From Streptomyces sp. Tue6028 (GTDB lineage Bacteria > Actinomycetota > Actinomycetes > Streptomycetales > Streptomycetaceae): a DNA stretch of 64,000 bases. The translations under genes were made by a program, and so were the position numbers. Below, piece by piece: positions 51,290 to 60,780 of this stretch; position 1 is the stretch's first letter, and each line of letters begins with the position of its first letter. Location of the stretch: the NCBI RefSeq assembly GCF_002300165.1, contig NZ_MLCE01000031.1:1-64000 (forward strand). Reading direction: 5' to 3'. The notes beneath the pieces are model-generated. The model was not told the DNA's origin, made no database searches, and was given only the letters and a program-made list of their open reading frames with translations.

Positions 51290-54200
51290 ATGCGTTTCCG
51301 TCCGTCATCCGTTCTGCTGGCCGTCGCCCTGACGGTCGCCGGCGCCACCCCGGCGCTCGCCGCACCCCAGTCCGACCCGCCGGACCTCGTCCGGGACCCG
51401 ACCACGTACGTCGACCCGCTCATCGGCACCAAGAACGGCGGCAATGTCTTCCCGGGCGCCGTCGTGCCCTTCGGCATGCTGTCCTGGAGCCCCGAGAACA
51501 CCCGCGGCGACGCGACCCGCACGGCCGCGCCCGGCGGCTACCAGTACGACGCCACCCGCATCCGCGGCTTCAGCCTCACCCACATGTCCGGCACGGGATG
51601 CGCGGGCGGCAGCGGCGACATCCCGTTCTTCCCGTACGCCGGCGAGGTCACCTCCTCTCCGGCGAGCGACACCAAGGACGCCGTGTACGCGGCCGACTTC
51701 GCGCACACCGACGAGACGGCCGACCCCGGCCACTACGGGGTCGAACTCTCCTCCGGCGTCACCGCCGACCTCACCGCGACCGCGCGCACCGGCTCGGGCC
51801 GTTTCACCTTCCCCGCCGACAAACCCGCCTCCCTGCTGATCCGCACCGCCAACTCCGAAGTTGGCTCGACCGCTTCGGACGTGCGCATCGACCCGGCCAC
51901 CCGCACCGTCTCCGGATCGGTCACCTCCGGGAACTTCTGCGGATACCTCGACCCCGAGGGCCGACGCGCCTACTACACGCTCCACTTCACCGCCCGCTTC
52001 GACCGCGACTTCAAGAAGACGGGCACCTGGCAGGACGACAAACTCAGCCCCGGGAGCACCGAGGCGAGCGGCGGGACCGGCGGGTTCGGCCAGGGCGGCC
52101 GTCCCGTCGCCGGTAAGGGCGCCGGCGGCTATGTGGAGTTCGAGCCCGGAACCGGTCCGGTGAACGTCAAGGTGGGCATCTCGTACGTCAGCCGGGCGGG
52201 CGCCGAGGCCAACCTCTCCGCCGAGAACGGGCCGCACCGGTCCTTCGCCGCGGTCCGGGACGCCGCCCGCCGTGCCTGGCGCGACCGGCTCGGCGCCATC
52301 CGGGTCGGCGGCGGCACCGACGCGTCGCGGACCACCTTCTACACCGCGCTGTACCACGCGCTCCTGCACCCGAACGTCATCAGCGACGCCGACGGCAGAT
52401 ACAGAGGCAGCGACGACGAGGTCCACACGGTGGGCCGCGGGCACGAGGCCCAGTACGGCACCTTCTCCGGCTGGGACGTCTACCGCTCCCAGGTCCAGCT
52501 GCTGACGCTCCTCGACCCGGACACCGGCTCCGACATCGCGCAGTCGCTGCTCGAACTCGCCCGGCAGAACGGCGGCGTGTGGGACCGCTGGCTGCACGGC
52601 GCGAACGGCACGCACGTCATGAACGGCGACCCGTCGGCGCCCGCCCTCGCGGGCATCAGGGCCTTCGGCGGCACCGACTTCGACCTGCGCGGCGCGCTCG
52701 ACTCGCTGGTGCGGGCGGCGACCGTACCGACGGAGAAGGACCTGTCGTCGGCGGGCAAGCCGGTGCTGTCGGTCGGCCAGCGGCCCTCGCTCGACAAGTA
52801 CCTCCGGCAGCACTACATGCCCTCGGTGTCCAACGCGTGGGGCGGCGCGGCGGAGACCCTGGAGATGTCCGGCGCGGACTTCGCGATCTCCCAGCTGGCC
52901 ACGGCGGCGGGGGAGCGGAAGACCGCCGCCGAGTTCGCCCGGCGCTCCCAGTGGTGGCAGAACAGCTTCAACCTCGCCGCCGACCCCAGCGGCGGCTACA
53001 TCGCCAACCGCAAGGCCGACGGCAGCTGGGTCACCGGCTTCACCCCGGCGACGGGCAACGGGTTCGTGGAGGGCACCGCCGCCCAGTACACCTGGATGGT
53101 GCAGCACGACCCGGCCGGCCTGTTCGCCGCGATGGGCGGCCGTGCCAAGGCGCTGGACCGGCTGGACGCCTTCTTCCACAACGCCGACGGCAGCTGGGCC
53201 TTCACGGGCAGCGGCGGCGACAAGTCGGAGCTGGACAACGAGCCGTCGATCAACGTGCCCTACCTGTACGACTACGCGGGCGCGCCCTACAAGGCGCAGG
53301 AGACGGTGCGCGCGGCGATGACCCGGCTGTGGTCCACCGAGCCGGGCGGCATCCCCGGCAACGACGACCTCGGCGAGATGTCCTCCTGGTACGTCTTCTC
53401 CTCGCTCGGCATGTATCCCCAGGTGCCCTCGCGCGCCGAACTCACCCTGTCGTCACCGCTGTTCCCGAGGATCGAGATCGAGCGTCCGGGCGGCGCCGAC
53501 ATCGAGATCAGGGCGCGGGGCGCCGCCGTGGACGCCCCGTACGTCCGGTCGCTGCGCGTCGACGGGCGCACCGGTGAGCGGCCCTGGCTGCCGGCCTCCT
53601 TCGTCCGGGACGGCGGCACGCTCGACTACACGCTGTCCGGCACGCCCGACCGGACCTGGGGCGCCGACGAGGCCGCCGCACCGCCGTCCTTCCGCACGGG
53701 CGAACAGCCGTACCAGATCGGTGTGGGGCCGACCACGGCCACGCTCGCGCCGGGCGGCAGCACCACGCTCGACATCCGCGCCCTCGCGCTGAGCGGCGGC
53801 GCGGGCCCCGAGGTGCGCTTCCACGTGGAGGTGCCGAAGGGCGTGACGGCGACTCCCGCGGAGGGCACCGTGACCGACGGCGCGCAGCGGATCACGCTGT
53901 CGGCGGGGGCGGACGCCGAGCAGGGCTTCTACGACGTCGACGTCTCGGTGTCCTCGGACGACACCTCGTACCGGCAGCCGGTGGCCCTCACGGTCGCCGC
54001 CCCGGACTCGCTGCTCGCCGCCTACAACAACACCGGCGTCTCCGACGACAGCGGCGACCACGACGAGGCCGACTACGACGGAGGCGGCTGGAGCTACTCC
54101 AAGCAGGCCCTCGCCGACGCGGGGCTGACCCCGGGCGAGCGGGGCACGGTGGACGGCCTGACCTTCACCTGGCCGAACTCCCCGGCCGGCCGCCCCGACA

Positions 54201-54565
54201 ACGCCTCGGCGACCGGCCAGACCGTCGAACTCGCCGAGCCGGCCGCCCGGTTGTCCTTCATCGGCAGTGCGGTCAACGGCAACCAGCAGACCAAGGCGAC
54301 CGTCACGTACACCGACGGCACCACCGACGCCGTCGACCTGTCCTTCACCGACTGGACCGTCGGCGGAGGAGGCGGCACCGTCCAGTACGGCAACGCGACC
54401 GTCGCGAAGGCCGCGTACCGCAACGTCGCGGGCGCCGACAAGGACCCGGTGGCGACGTACGTCTTCGCCACCAAGCCCTTCGAGGCGCCGTCCGGGAAGA
54501 CCGTCCGCAGCGTACGGCTGCCGGACAACGCCGACCTGCACGTCTTCACCCTCGCGGTGGGCTGA
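51290..54565 (+). CDS. GH92 family alpha-mannosidase
   Basis: A 1091-residue secreted enzyme. The signal peptide is MRFRPSSVLLAVALTVAGATPALA. The GH92 N-domain (about 35-290; VDPLIGTKNGGNVFPGAVVPFGMLSWSP) and catalytic (alpha/alpha)6 domain (about 300-740; GNDDLGEMSSWYVFSSLGMYP) are complete. They are followed by an alpha-galactosidase NEW3-like beta-sandwich at about 750-835 and a C-terminal sugar-binding-like domain. GH92 enzymes are calcium-dependent exo-alpha-mannosidases acting on N-glycans or mannans. AAGGAGGAGG precedes the ATG. It is convergent with a second GH92 gene. Confidence 0.94.
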   Translation: MRFRPSSVLLAVALTVAGATPALAAPQSDPPDLVRDPTTYVDPLIGTKNGGNVFPGAVVPFGMLSWSPENTRGDATRTAAPGGYQYDATRIRGFSLTHMSGTGCAGGSGDIPFFPYAGEVTSSPASDTKDAVYAADFAHTDETADPGHYGVELSSGVTADLTATARTGSGRFTFPADKPASLLIRTANSEVGSTASDVRIDPATRTVSGSVTSGNFCGYLDPEGRRAYYTLHFTARFDRDFKKTGTWQDDKLSPGSTEASGGTGGFGQGGRPVAGKGAGGYVEFEPGTGPVNVKVGISYVSRAGAEANLSAENGPHRSFAAVRDAARRAWRDRLGAIRVGGGTDASRTTFYTALYHALLHPNVISDADGRYRGSDDEVHTVGRGHEAQYGTFSGWDVYRSQVQLLTLLDPDTGSDIAQSLLELARQNGGVWDRWLHGANGTHVMNGDPSAPALAGIRAFGGTDFDLRGALDSLVRAATVPTEKDLSSAGKPVLSVGQRPSLDKYLRQHYMPSVSNAWGGAAETLEMSGADFAISQLATAAGERKTAAEFARRSQWWQNSFNLAADPSGGYIANRKADGSWVTGFTPATGNGFVEGTAAQYTWMVQHDPAGLFAAMGGRAKALDRLDAFFHNADGSWAFTGSGGDKSELDNEPSINVPYLYDYAGAPYKAQETVRAAMTRLWSTEPGGIPGNDDLGEMSSWYVFSSLGMYPQVPSRAELTLSSPLFPRIEIERPGGADIEIRARGAAVDAPYVRSLRVDGRTGERPWLPASFVRDGGTLDYTLSGTPDRTWGADEAAAPPSFRTGEQPYQIGVGPTTATLAPGGSTTLDIRALALSGGAGPEVRFHVEVPKGVTATPAEGTVTDGAQRITLSAGADAEQGFYDVDVSVSSDDTSYRQPVALTVAAPDSLLAAYNNTGVSDDSGDHDEADYDGGGWSYSKQALADAGLTPGERGTVDGLTFTWPNSPAGRPDNASATGQTVELAEPAARLSFIGSAVNGNQQTKATVTYTDGTTDAVDLSFTDWTVGGGGGTVQYGNATVAKAAYRNVAGADKDPVATYVFATKPFEAPSGKTVRSVRLPDNADLHVFTLAVG

Positions 54566-54585
54566 CGGCGACGAGAGGAAAAAGC

Positions 54586-54617
54586 GGGGCGGGCGCGGAG
54601 TTCTCCGCGCCCGCCCC
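54586..54617. terminator. bidirectional terminator between the two GH92 genes
   Basis: GGGGCGGGCGCGGAG (54586-54600) is perfectly complementary to CTCCGCGCCCGCCCC (54603-54617) with a two-base centre. AAAA precedes it and TTCT follows, so it can terminate transcription from both sides of the 73-bp gap. Confidence 0.85.
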
Positions 54618-54638
54618 TTCTCCCGTGGGGGGTGTGCG

Positions 54639-57600
54639 TCAGCTCAGCAGCTCCACCTCCGCGAGGGTCGCCTCACCGTCGAGGACCAGCCGGTAGTGCG
54701 TGTACGCGCCCGGCCGCGCGACGGAGAACGCGCGGGTCTGCTTGTCCCAGGCGAAGGACTCGCCGGAGCGCTTGTCCAGGTCCGTCCACTGCGTGCCGTC
54801 GCTGGAGCCCTGGAGCACCCAGCCGGCCGGGGCCTTCGTGTGGTCGGAGGACGTCAGCGTGTACTGGACGCCCTTGGCGGACGCGGAGACCGGCAGGTCC
54901 ACGGACGTGACGGTCGCGTCGGTCGCCGAAGTGTTGTCGAAGAGCGCGCCGTCGCCCTTGAGGGCGTCCGTGCGGGGTGCGGGCACCTTGTCGTCCTGGG
55001 TGATGGACACGGGTGCCGCGTTCTTGCCGGTGCCCCACGAGGAGGGCTTGGCGCCCATGTCGAACTCCAGCACCCCGCCGCGCGAGACGACCGAGTGGGG
55101 GAGCGAGGTCGACGTCCACTTCTTCCCGTTGACCCGCAGGCCCTGCACGTACACGTTCTTCGCGCTGTTCTTCGGCGCCTTCACCACCAGGTCGTTGCCG
55201 TTCTCCAGGTGGACCGTCGCCTTGGTGAACAGCGGGGAGCCGATGGCGTACTCGCCGCTGCCCATCACCAGCGGGTAGAAGCCGAGCGCGGAGAAGAGGT
55301 ACCAGGCCGACTGCTCGCCGTTGTCCTCGTCGCCGTGGTAGCCCTGCCCGATCTCGCTGCCGGTGTAGAGGCGGGAGAGCACCTCACGTACGTTCTTCTG
55401 CGTCTTCCAGGGCTGTCCCGCCGCGTCGTACATGTAGTTGACGTGGTGGGCCACCTGGTTGGAATGGCCGTACATGCCCATCCGCACGTCGCGGGCCTCG
55501 GTCATCTCGTGGATGACACCGCCGTACGAGCCCACGAAGTCGGGGGAGGCCGTCTCGGGCGTCGCGAAGTACGCGTCGAGCTTCTCGGCGAGGCCGCTGC
55601 GTCCGCCGTACAGGTTGGCGAGACCGCGCGAGTCCTGCGGCGCGGTGAACGCGTAGCCCCAGCCGTTGGTCTCCGTGTAGTCGTAACCCCACACACGCGG
55701 GTCGTACTTGGAGGAGTCGACGCGCCAGTCGCCCTTGGCGTCACGGCCCTGGAAGAAGCCGGCCTTGGTGTCGAAGAGGTTGACGTAGTCCTGGGCGCGG
55801 TTGAGGAAGTACTCGGACTCCTCCTTGTACTGCTTCTTGCCGGTCTTCTTGTAGAGGGCCTGGCCCATCTTGGCGATGCCGTAGTCGTTGAGGTAGCCCT
55901 CCAGGGCCCAGGACAGTCCCTCGTGGGTGTCGCTGCTCGTGTAGCCGAGGAACGGCGAGGTCGACATGCCCTTGCGTCCCACGCCCGACGTCGGCGGGAC
56001 GACCGTCGCGTTCTTCACGGCCGCGGCGTACGCCGACTCCGCGTCGAAGTCGACGCCCTTCACGTACGCGTCCGCGAACGCCACGTCCGAGGAGGTGCCG
56101 GTCATCAGGTCCGCGTAGCCGGGCGAGGACCAGCGTGAGGTCCAGCCGCCGTCCTTGTACTGCTGCACGAACCCGTCGACCATCTCGCCCGCCTGACTGG
56201 GTGTCAGGAAGGAGTAGGCCGGCCAGGTCGTCCGGTAGGTGTCCCAGAAGCCGTTGTTGACGTACACCTTGCCGTCGACGATCTTCGCGCCGGTGTGGGT
56301 GGGGCTGTCGGGACCGGGCATCGGCGAGAACGGCGACGCGTACTGGTACTTCCCGCCGACCTTCTCGAAGCCCGAGTTCGGGTACAGGTAGAGCCGGTAC
56401 AGGCTGGAGTAGAGCGTCGTCAGCTGGTCCGTCGTCGCGCCCTCCACCTCGACCTTGCCGAGCAGGGCGTCCCACTGGTGCTGGGCCCGCGACTTGACCT
56501 TGTCGAAGGACGTGCCGTCCGGGATCTCCTGGCGGAGGTTGTCCTTCGCCTGGTCGACGCTGATCAGGGAGGTGGCCAGGCGCAGGGTGACGGTGTGGTC
56601 CTTGGACGGTGTCAGGCGCAGGTAGCCCTTGACGCCGCTGGAGTCCCCACCGGTGACCTTCTCGTCGAAGACGCCGTACACGAACAGCCGGGTCGCGCCC
56701 GTCGACAGCCCGGACTTCACGTCCGAGTAGCCGGTGACGATGCCGTTGTCCTTGTCGAGGGTCAGCCCCGCCTGCTCGGTGACGTTGTCGAAGACCACAC
56801 TGGCGTCGTCGCCGGGGTAGGTGAACCGCAGCGCCGCCGCGTGGTCCGTGGGGGCCATCTCGGCCTTGAGACCGTTCTCGAAGGTCACCCCGTAGTAGTA
56901 CGGGCGGGCGGTCTCGTTCTCGTGCCGGAAGGCCAGCGCGCGGGCGCCGCGCCCGGTGTCCGGGGTGCCGGACGCCGCCGACGGCATCACCTGGAAGGTC
57001 TGCCGGTCACCCATCCAGGGGCTCGGCTCGTGGCTCGCGCTGAACGCCTGGATGGTGGGCAGGTTGTCCGAGTTGTTCGCCCGGGCGTAGTCGTAGAGCC
57101 AGCTCAGCGAGCCCGCGTTGGTCACCGGCGTCCAGAAGTTGAAGCCGTGCGGGACGGCGGTCGCCGGGAAGTTGTTGCCGCGCGAGAAGCCGCCACTGGA
57201 GTTGGTGCCGCGGGTGGTCAGCGCGTAGTCGGACAGGTGCGCCTTGGGCTTCTCGGGCGCGACCGTCTTCAGCGCGACGTCGTCCAGCCAGCCCCGGAAC
57301 TTCGCCGGGCCCTTCGGGGAGTCGTACGCGACCAGGATCCGGTCGACCGTCCTGCCCGCCGCGACCGAACCGATCCGCGAGGCGACGTTGTTCCACTGGT
57401 TGACGTACAGCACCTTCGACGCGCCCTGGCCCTGCGGGGTGAGCGCGAAGCCGTGCTGGTCGACCGCGGACAGGTCGCTCAGGTAGGTGCCGTCGGTGAA
57501 GGCCAGGTCCACGGACACGTTCGTGGCGTCGTAGTCCCGGTCGCCGTCGGCCATGGACGGGAAGATCCGGTACGACAGCTGTGTGTCGCGCCCGACCGCC

Positions 57601-58463
57601 ACGTTCACGTCGAAGACCTTGTTGTACGAGTACGCCCGGCTGTCCGCCTTGTGCGTGCCGGCGTAGCGCAGGGCCCGCTTGCCGGTGAAGCCCGCGCCCG
57701 CCTTCGCGGTGGGCGAGCCGCTCGGTCCGCGGTCCACCAGCGACAGCATGTCCTTGGGCGTCGGGTCGTCGCTCTTGCCCGTGGAGAACTGGACGTCGGC
57801 GAGCTGGAGGATGTCGCCGTCGTTGTTCTTGGTGACGTCGAGCCGGAAGTGCTGGTACTCGGCCGGGCTGTCGAGGTCGTACGACTTGGTCTGGAACCGC
57901 TCGCCGAAGGACTCCCCGGTGCGGGTGTCGAGGGTCTTCCAGTCCTTGCCGTCCGTGGAGCCCTGGAGGGTCCAGTCCTTCGGGTCGCGCTCGTCGTGGT
58001 CGTTGGCCGAGGTCAGCGCGTAGGTCACCAACTTGACCGGGGCGTCCAGGTCGAACTCCGCCCAGCCGGTGGGCTCGAAGGTCAGCCACTTCGTGCTCGA
58101 CTCGCCGTCGGCGAGGTTCTCCTTCACCTCGCCCGCGCCGGTGTTCTCACCGCTGGCCCGGACGTCGGTGACGTGGTCGGTCACATTGCCGGGGATGCCG
58201 GTGCTGTAGCCACCGTCGACACCCGAGGCCCTTTTCGACCCGTCTGCACCCGTGTCGACCGTGTTGAGCCAGTCCGGTGCCGGATCTCCCGATTCGAAGG
58301 AGGAGCTGAACTCCCGGTCCGCGGCCGCCGCCTGGGCGGGCAGCGCGACCGCCACCCCCTGCGAGGCCACCACGAGGGAGAGTGCCACCACCCCCAGCGC
58401 GGTCGGTGAACCCCATCTCGGCCGAGTCGAAGAACTCCGTCTGTACCGAGCGCTGTGCTGCAT
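54639..58463 (-). CDS. GH92 alpha-mannosidase with F5/8C-like domains
   Basis: A 1274-residue secreted protein. After a long signal peptide (cleavage near AQAAAADREF), a discoidin/CBM32-like domain (about 60-235; YALTSANDHDERDPKDWTLQGSTDGKDW) precedes a further beta domain and the GH92 core (about 395-1100). Catalytic-region motifs include NNGFWDTYRTTWPAYSFL and GYHGDEDNGEQSAWYLFSALGFYP. A second discoidin-like domain closes the C-terminus (SSDHTKAPAGWVLQGSSDGTQWTDL). The motif differs from gene 1 (GDEDNGEQ against GNDDLGEM), suggesting a different mannosidic linkage. GGAGGG precedes the ATG. Confidence 0.93.
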   Translation of the reverse strand: MQHSARYRRSSSTRPRWGSPTALGVVALSLVVASQGVAVALPAQAAAADREFSSSFESGDPAPDWLNTVDTGADGSKRASGVDGGYSTGIPGNVTDHVTDVRASGENTGAGEVKENLADGESSTKWLTFEPTGWAEFDLDAPVKLVTYALTSANDHDERDPKDWTLQGSTDGKDWKTLDTRTGESFGERFQTKSYDLDSPAEYQHFRLDVTKNNDGDILQLADVQFSTGKSDDPTPKDMLSLVDRGPSGSPTAKAGAGFTGKRALRYAGTHKADSRAYSYNKVFDVNVAVGRDTQLSYRIFPSMADGDRDYDATNVSVDLAFTDGTYLSDLSAVDQHGFALTPQGQGASKVLYVNQWNNVASRIGSVAAGRTVDRILVAYDSPKGPAKFRGWLDDVALKTVAPEKPKAHLSDYALTTRGTNSSGGFSRGNNFPATAVPHGFNFWTPVTNAGSLSWLYDYARANNSDNLPTIQAFSASHEPSPWMGDRQTFQVMPSAASGTPDTGRGARALAFRHENETARPYYYGVTFENGLKAEMAPTDHAAALRFTYPGDDASVVFDNVTEQAGLTLDKDNGIVTGYSDVKSGLSTGATRLFVYGVFDEKVTGGDSSGVKGYLRLTPSKDHTVTLRLATSLISVDQAKDNLRQEIPDGTSFDKVKSRAQHQWDALLGKVEVEGATTDQLTTLYSSLYRLYLYPNSGFEKVGGKYQYASPFSPMPGPDSPTHTGAKIVDGKVYVNNGFWDTYRTTWPAYSFLTPSQAGEMVDGFVQQYKDGGWTSRWSSPGYADLMTGTSSDVAFADAYVKGVDFDAESAYAAAVKNATVVPPTSGVGRKGMSTSPFLGYTSSDTHEGLSWALEGYLNDYGIAKMGQALYKKTGKKQYKEESEYFLNRAQDYVNLFDTKAGFFQGRDAKGDWRVDSSKYDPRVWGYDYTETNGWGYAFTAPQDSRGLANLYGGRSGLAEKLDAYFATPETASPDFVGSYGGVIHEMTEARDVRMGMYGHSNQVAHHVNYMYDAAGQPWKTQKNVREVLSRLYTGSEIGQGYHGDEDNGEQSAWYLFSALGFYPLVMGSGEYAIGSPLFTKATVHLENGNDLVVKAPKNSAKNVYVQGLRVNGKKWTSTSLPHSVVSRGGVLEFDMGAKPSSWGTGKNAAPVSITQDDKVPAPRTDALKGDGALFDNTSATDATVTSVDLPVSASAKGVQYTLTSSDHTKAPAGWVLQGSSDGTQWTDLDKRSGESFAWDKQTRAFSVARPGAYTHYRLVLDGEATLAEVELLS

Positions 58464-58607
58464 GCGCGAGCACCCTCCCTGTCTCTGGCTCGTTCACCGG
58501 CGGGTGGCGAAGCCCGTGTCGAGGGTGCGGCGCGACGGGGCCCCGGGGGCCGCGACGCGCTCACATCCTTGACGCAGGCGCCCCCTTCGGCTCACTCGCG
58601 TGCCGTG

Positions 58608-58659
58608 GACAACGTTGTCAAATTCGATGCGCAAGGACCATTTGTGAGTCAAGTTGTCA
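58608..58659. promoter_or_regulatory. LacI-type operator pair before GH92 gene 2
   Basis: GACAACGTTGTC (58608-58619) is the same perfect palindrome found before GH92 gene 1. GTCAAGTTGTCA (58648-58659) is a degenerate partner. They lie about 145-195 bp before the GH92 gene 2 start on the minus strand, at the GH92 side of the 903-bp gap 58464-59366. Confidence 0.7.
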
Positions 58660-58853
58660 GCGGTGTCAAGGGTGTTGGGTGAGGCATCCGGTGTGAATGC
58701 GATCCGACGAACGGCACATTGCGTTCAATGCGGGAGGTTGACCCCCGACGATCTTCGTGGGGGCGGGGTGTGCGGGCCGCACATTTCCGCGAGGTCTCAA
58801 CTCGGAAAAGACCGGCGGCCAAACCCGTATTCGATCTTGCTCCGTTGGCGGGA

Positions 58854-58869
58854 AGTGGACTATACCTGT
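58854..58869. promoter_or_regulatory. dre-like DasR site
   Basis: AGTGGACTATACCTGT matches the DasR consensus AGTGGTCTAGACCACT at about 12 of 16 positions. It lies upstream of the amino-sugar transporter genes, where DasR, the GntR-family N-acetylglucosamine regulator, would be expected. It also contains a TATACC that could serve as a -10 box. Confidence 0.5.
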
Positions 58870-59068
58870 CGGCGTCCGCCTAGCCGCTCGACGGCCGTGG
58901 ACAGGCAGGACCCCGGGGGGAAATCGGGAGGCGACGGAGGGTGTCACATACACCGACTGTCGTGCCGGCTCGGTGAATCCCCCACGCACGACCCCAGCTT
59001 GACCTAACCGCGGTGCCGGGGAGGATCCGGTTCACCGCCTGAGTCCTGGAGAAGGCGAGGACTTGAGC

Positions 59069-59173
59069 ATGGGATCCACCCCCGGCGTAGGCCAGCGCGA
59101 TCTCATCAAGCGGAGCGAGACTGCCGCTCCGGCCGCGGCCCCGGCGACTGCTTTTCCGACATCACTCAGCTGA
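59069..59173 (+). pseudogene. short ORF resembling an NgcE-type Tat signal peptide remnant
   Basis: A 34-codon ORF (starts MGSTPGVGQRDLIKRSE) with GAGG upstream and ending at TGA. It resembles the MGST...GVGRRDLIKRS start of NgcE solute-binding proteins as I remember them, but the twin arginine is QR and the hydrophobic core is replaced by alanine/proline. It lies 194 bp before the actual binding-protein gene. It is read as the remnant of a former or duplicated ngcE start; a leader peptide is the alternative. Confidence 0.45.
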
Positions 59174-59366
59174 TCACCATCGGTGCCGCTGAGCGGCTCC
59201 GAGACGACGGCGAAACGCCCCGGTGTGCATCTCCGCCGACATCTCAAGCGGAGACCCACACCAGGACGCGCTCAAAGAGAAGTGCGGCAAGCACGGGGCC
59301 ACCCCGGCCCGGCAGCCGAACACGCAGCAAACCGTACAGATCCAATCGATCAGTGAGGATGCGGAA

Positions 59367-60773
59367 ATGACCATTCGTGCCGGCTCTCTCGACAGGCGGA
59401 CGCTCCTGCGCGGGGCGATCGCGACCGCGGCCATGGGGTCGTTCGCCGTCGCCTGTAGCTCCCCCTCCGACAGCGGTAATGACGACAAGGGGGCGAAGGG
59501 CAAGACGAGCGCCAACAACCCGTTCGGTGTCGCCGCGAACTCCAAGGTCGACGCGGCCATCTTCAACGGCGGCTACGGCGTCGACTACGTCACCTACGCC
59601 GGCAACATCGCCAAGGAGAAGAGCAACGGTCTCGACGTCAAGGTCAAGCCGGTCGTCGACATCGCCCCGGAGCTCCAGCCCCGCTTCGTCGGCGGCAACC
59701 CGCCGGACCTCATCGACAACTCCGGCGAGGACCAGATCGGCTTCCTCGGCATCCTCGACCAGCTCGAGGAGCTCGACGACGTCCTCGAGGCGAACAACTA
59801 CGAGGGCAAGAAGATCGCCGACACGATCTATCCCGGCATCAAGGGCCCCGGCACGTTCAAGGACAAGTTCGTCGGGCTGAACTATGTGATGACGGTGTAT
59901 GGCGTCTGGTACTCGAAGACGCTGTTCGAGGCGAACGGCTGGACCCCGCCGAAGACGTGGGACGAAGCGCTCGACCTCGGCCAGAAGGCGAAGAAGAAGG
60001 GCAAGTACCTCTTCGTCCACGGCAAGGAGGCGGCGACCTACTACCGCACGCTCCTGATCGACTCGGCGATCAAGGAGGGCGGCGACGAGGTCCGGCTCGC
60101 GCTGGAGAACCTGGAGAAGGGCTGCTGGTCGCACCCGGCCATCCAGGGCGTGATCAAGGTCATGGAGACCATGGTCAAGGAGAAGATGTTCGTTCCCGGC
60201 GGCTCCGGCACCCAGTTCCAGAAGGCGCAGGCGATCTGGAGCAACGACCAGAAGGCGCTGCTCTACCCGTCCGGTGGCTGGATCGAGAACGAGATGAAGA
60301 AGGCCACCAAGGCCGACTTCCAGATGACCGGCTTCCCGTCGATGACGCTCACCGGCAAGCCGAAGCTGCCCTACGAGGCGATTCGCGCGGCCGCTGGCGA
60401 GCCGTTCATCGTCCCCAAGAAGGGCAAGAACCCGGCCGGCGGCAAGGAAGTGCTGCGCGCGATGCTGTCCAAGGACGCGGCCGCCAACTTCTCCAAGACG
60501 AAGCTGGCCCCGACGATCGTCAAGGGCACCGTGCCCGCCGACGGTTACGGATCGTCCGCCCTCGTCTCGCAGACGAAGATGCTGGAGGCCGCGGGCACCA
60601 ACATCTTCACCTACAACTTCGTCGAGGCCTACGGCATGAACACCGACCAGCTGGTGCCGTGGAACTCGTTCCTCTCCGGTGACCTCGACGCCAAGGGTCT
60701 GACCTCGGCTCTGCAGAAGATCTCCGACAAGGTCCGGGAAGACGACTCCGTCGACAAGATCAAGGTCAGCTAG
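59367..60773 (+). CDS. ngcE: NgcE-family ABC transporter substrate-binding lipoprotein
   Basis: A 468-residue extracytoplasmic solute-binding protein. The N-terminus has a Tat motif and lipobox (LDRRTLLRGAIATAAMGSFAVAC), so it is a Tat-exported lipoprotein. The body carries the NgcE-like LQPRFVGGNPPDLIDNSGEDQ near 95, VYGVWYSKTLFEANGWTPPKTWDEAL near 175 and PSGGWIENEMKKATKADFQM near 305. NgcE binds N-acetylglucosamine or chitobiose. The permease genes follow after seven bases. The N-terminus differs from the usual NgcE start, so a paralogue with altered substrate is possible. Confidence 0.82.
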   Translation: MTIRAGSLDRRTLLRGAIATAAMGSFAVACSSPSDSGNDDKGAKGKTSANNPFGVAANSKVDAAIFNGGYGVDYVTYAGNIAKEKSNGLDVKVKPVVDIAPELQPRFVGGNPPDLIDNSGEDQIGFLGILDQLEELDDVLEANNYEGKKIADTIYPGIKGPGTFKDKFVGLNYVMTVYGVWYSKTLFEANGWTPPKTWDEALDLGQKAKKKGKYLFVHGKEAATYYRTLLIDSAIKEGGDEVRLALENLEKGCWSHPAIQGVIKVMETMVKEKMFVPGGSGTQFQKAQAIWSNDQKALLYPSGGWIENEMKKATKADFQMTGFPSMTLTGKPKLPYEAIRAAAGEPFIVPKKGKNPAGGKEVLRAMLSKDAAANFSKTKLAPTIVKGTVPADGYGSSALVSQTKMLEAAGTNIFTYNFVEAYGMNTDQLVPWNSFLSGDLDAKGLTSALQKISDKVREDDSVDKIKVS

Positions 60774-60780
60774 CACTGCG

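Noticed and set aside
58970..59366. Riboswitch (c-di-AMP or other) upstream of ngcE
   Set aside because: I looked for the conserved ydaO core and cobalamin-box strings and did not find them. A short ORF and dre-like site explain the region better.
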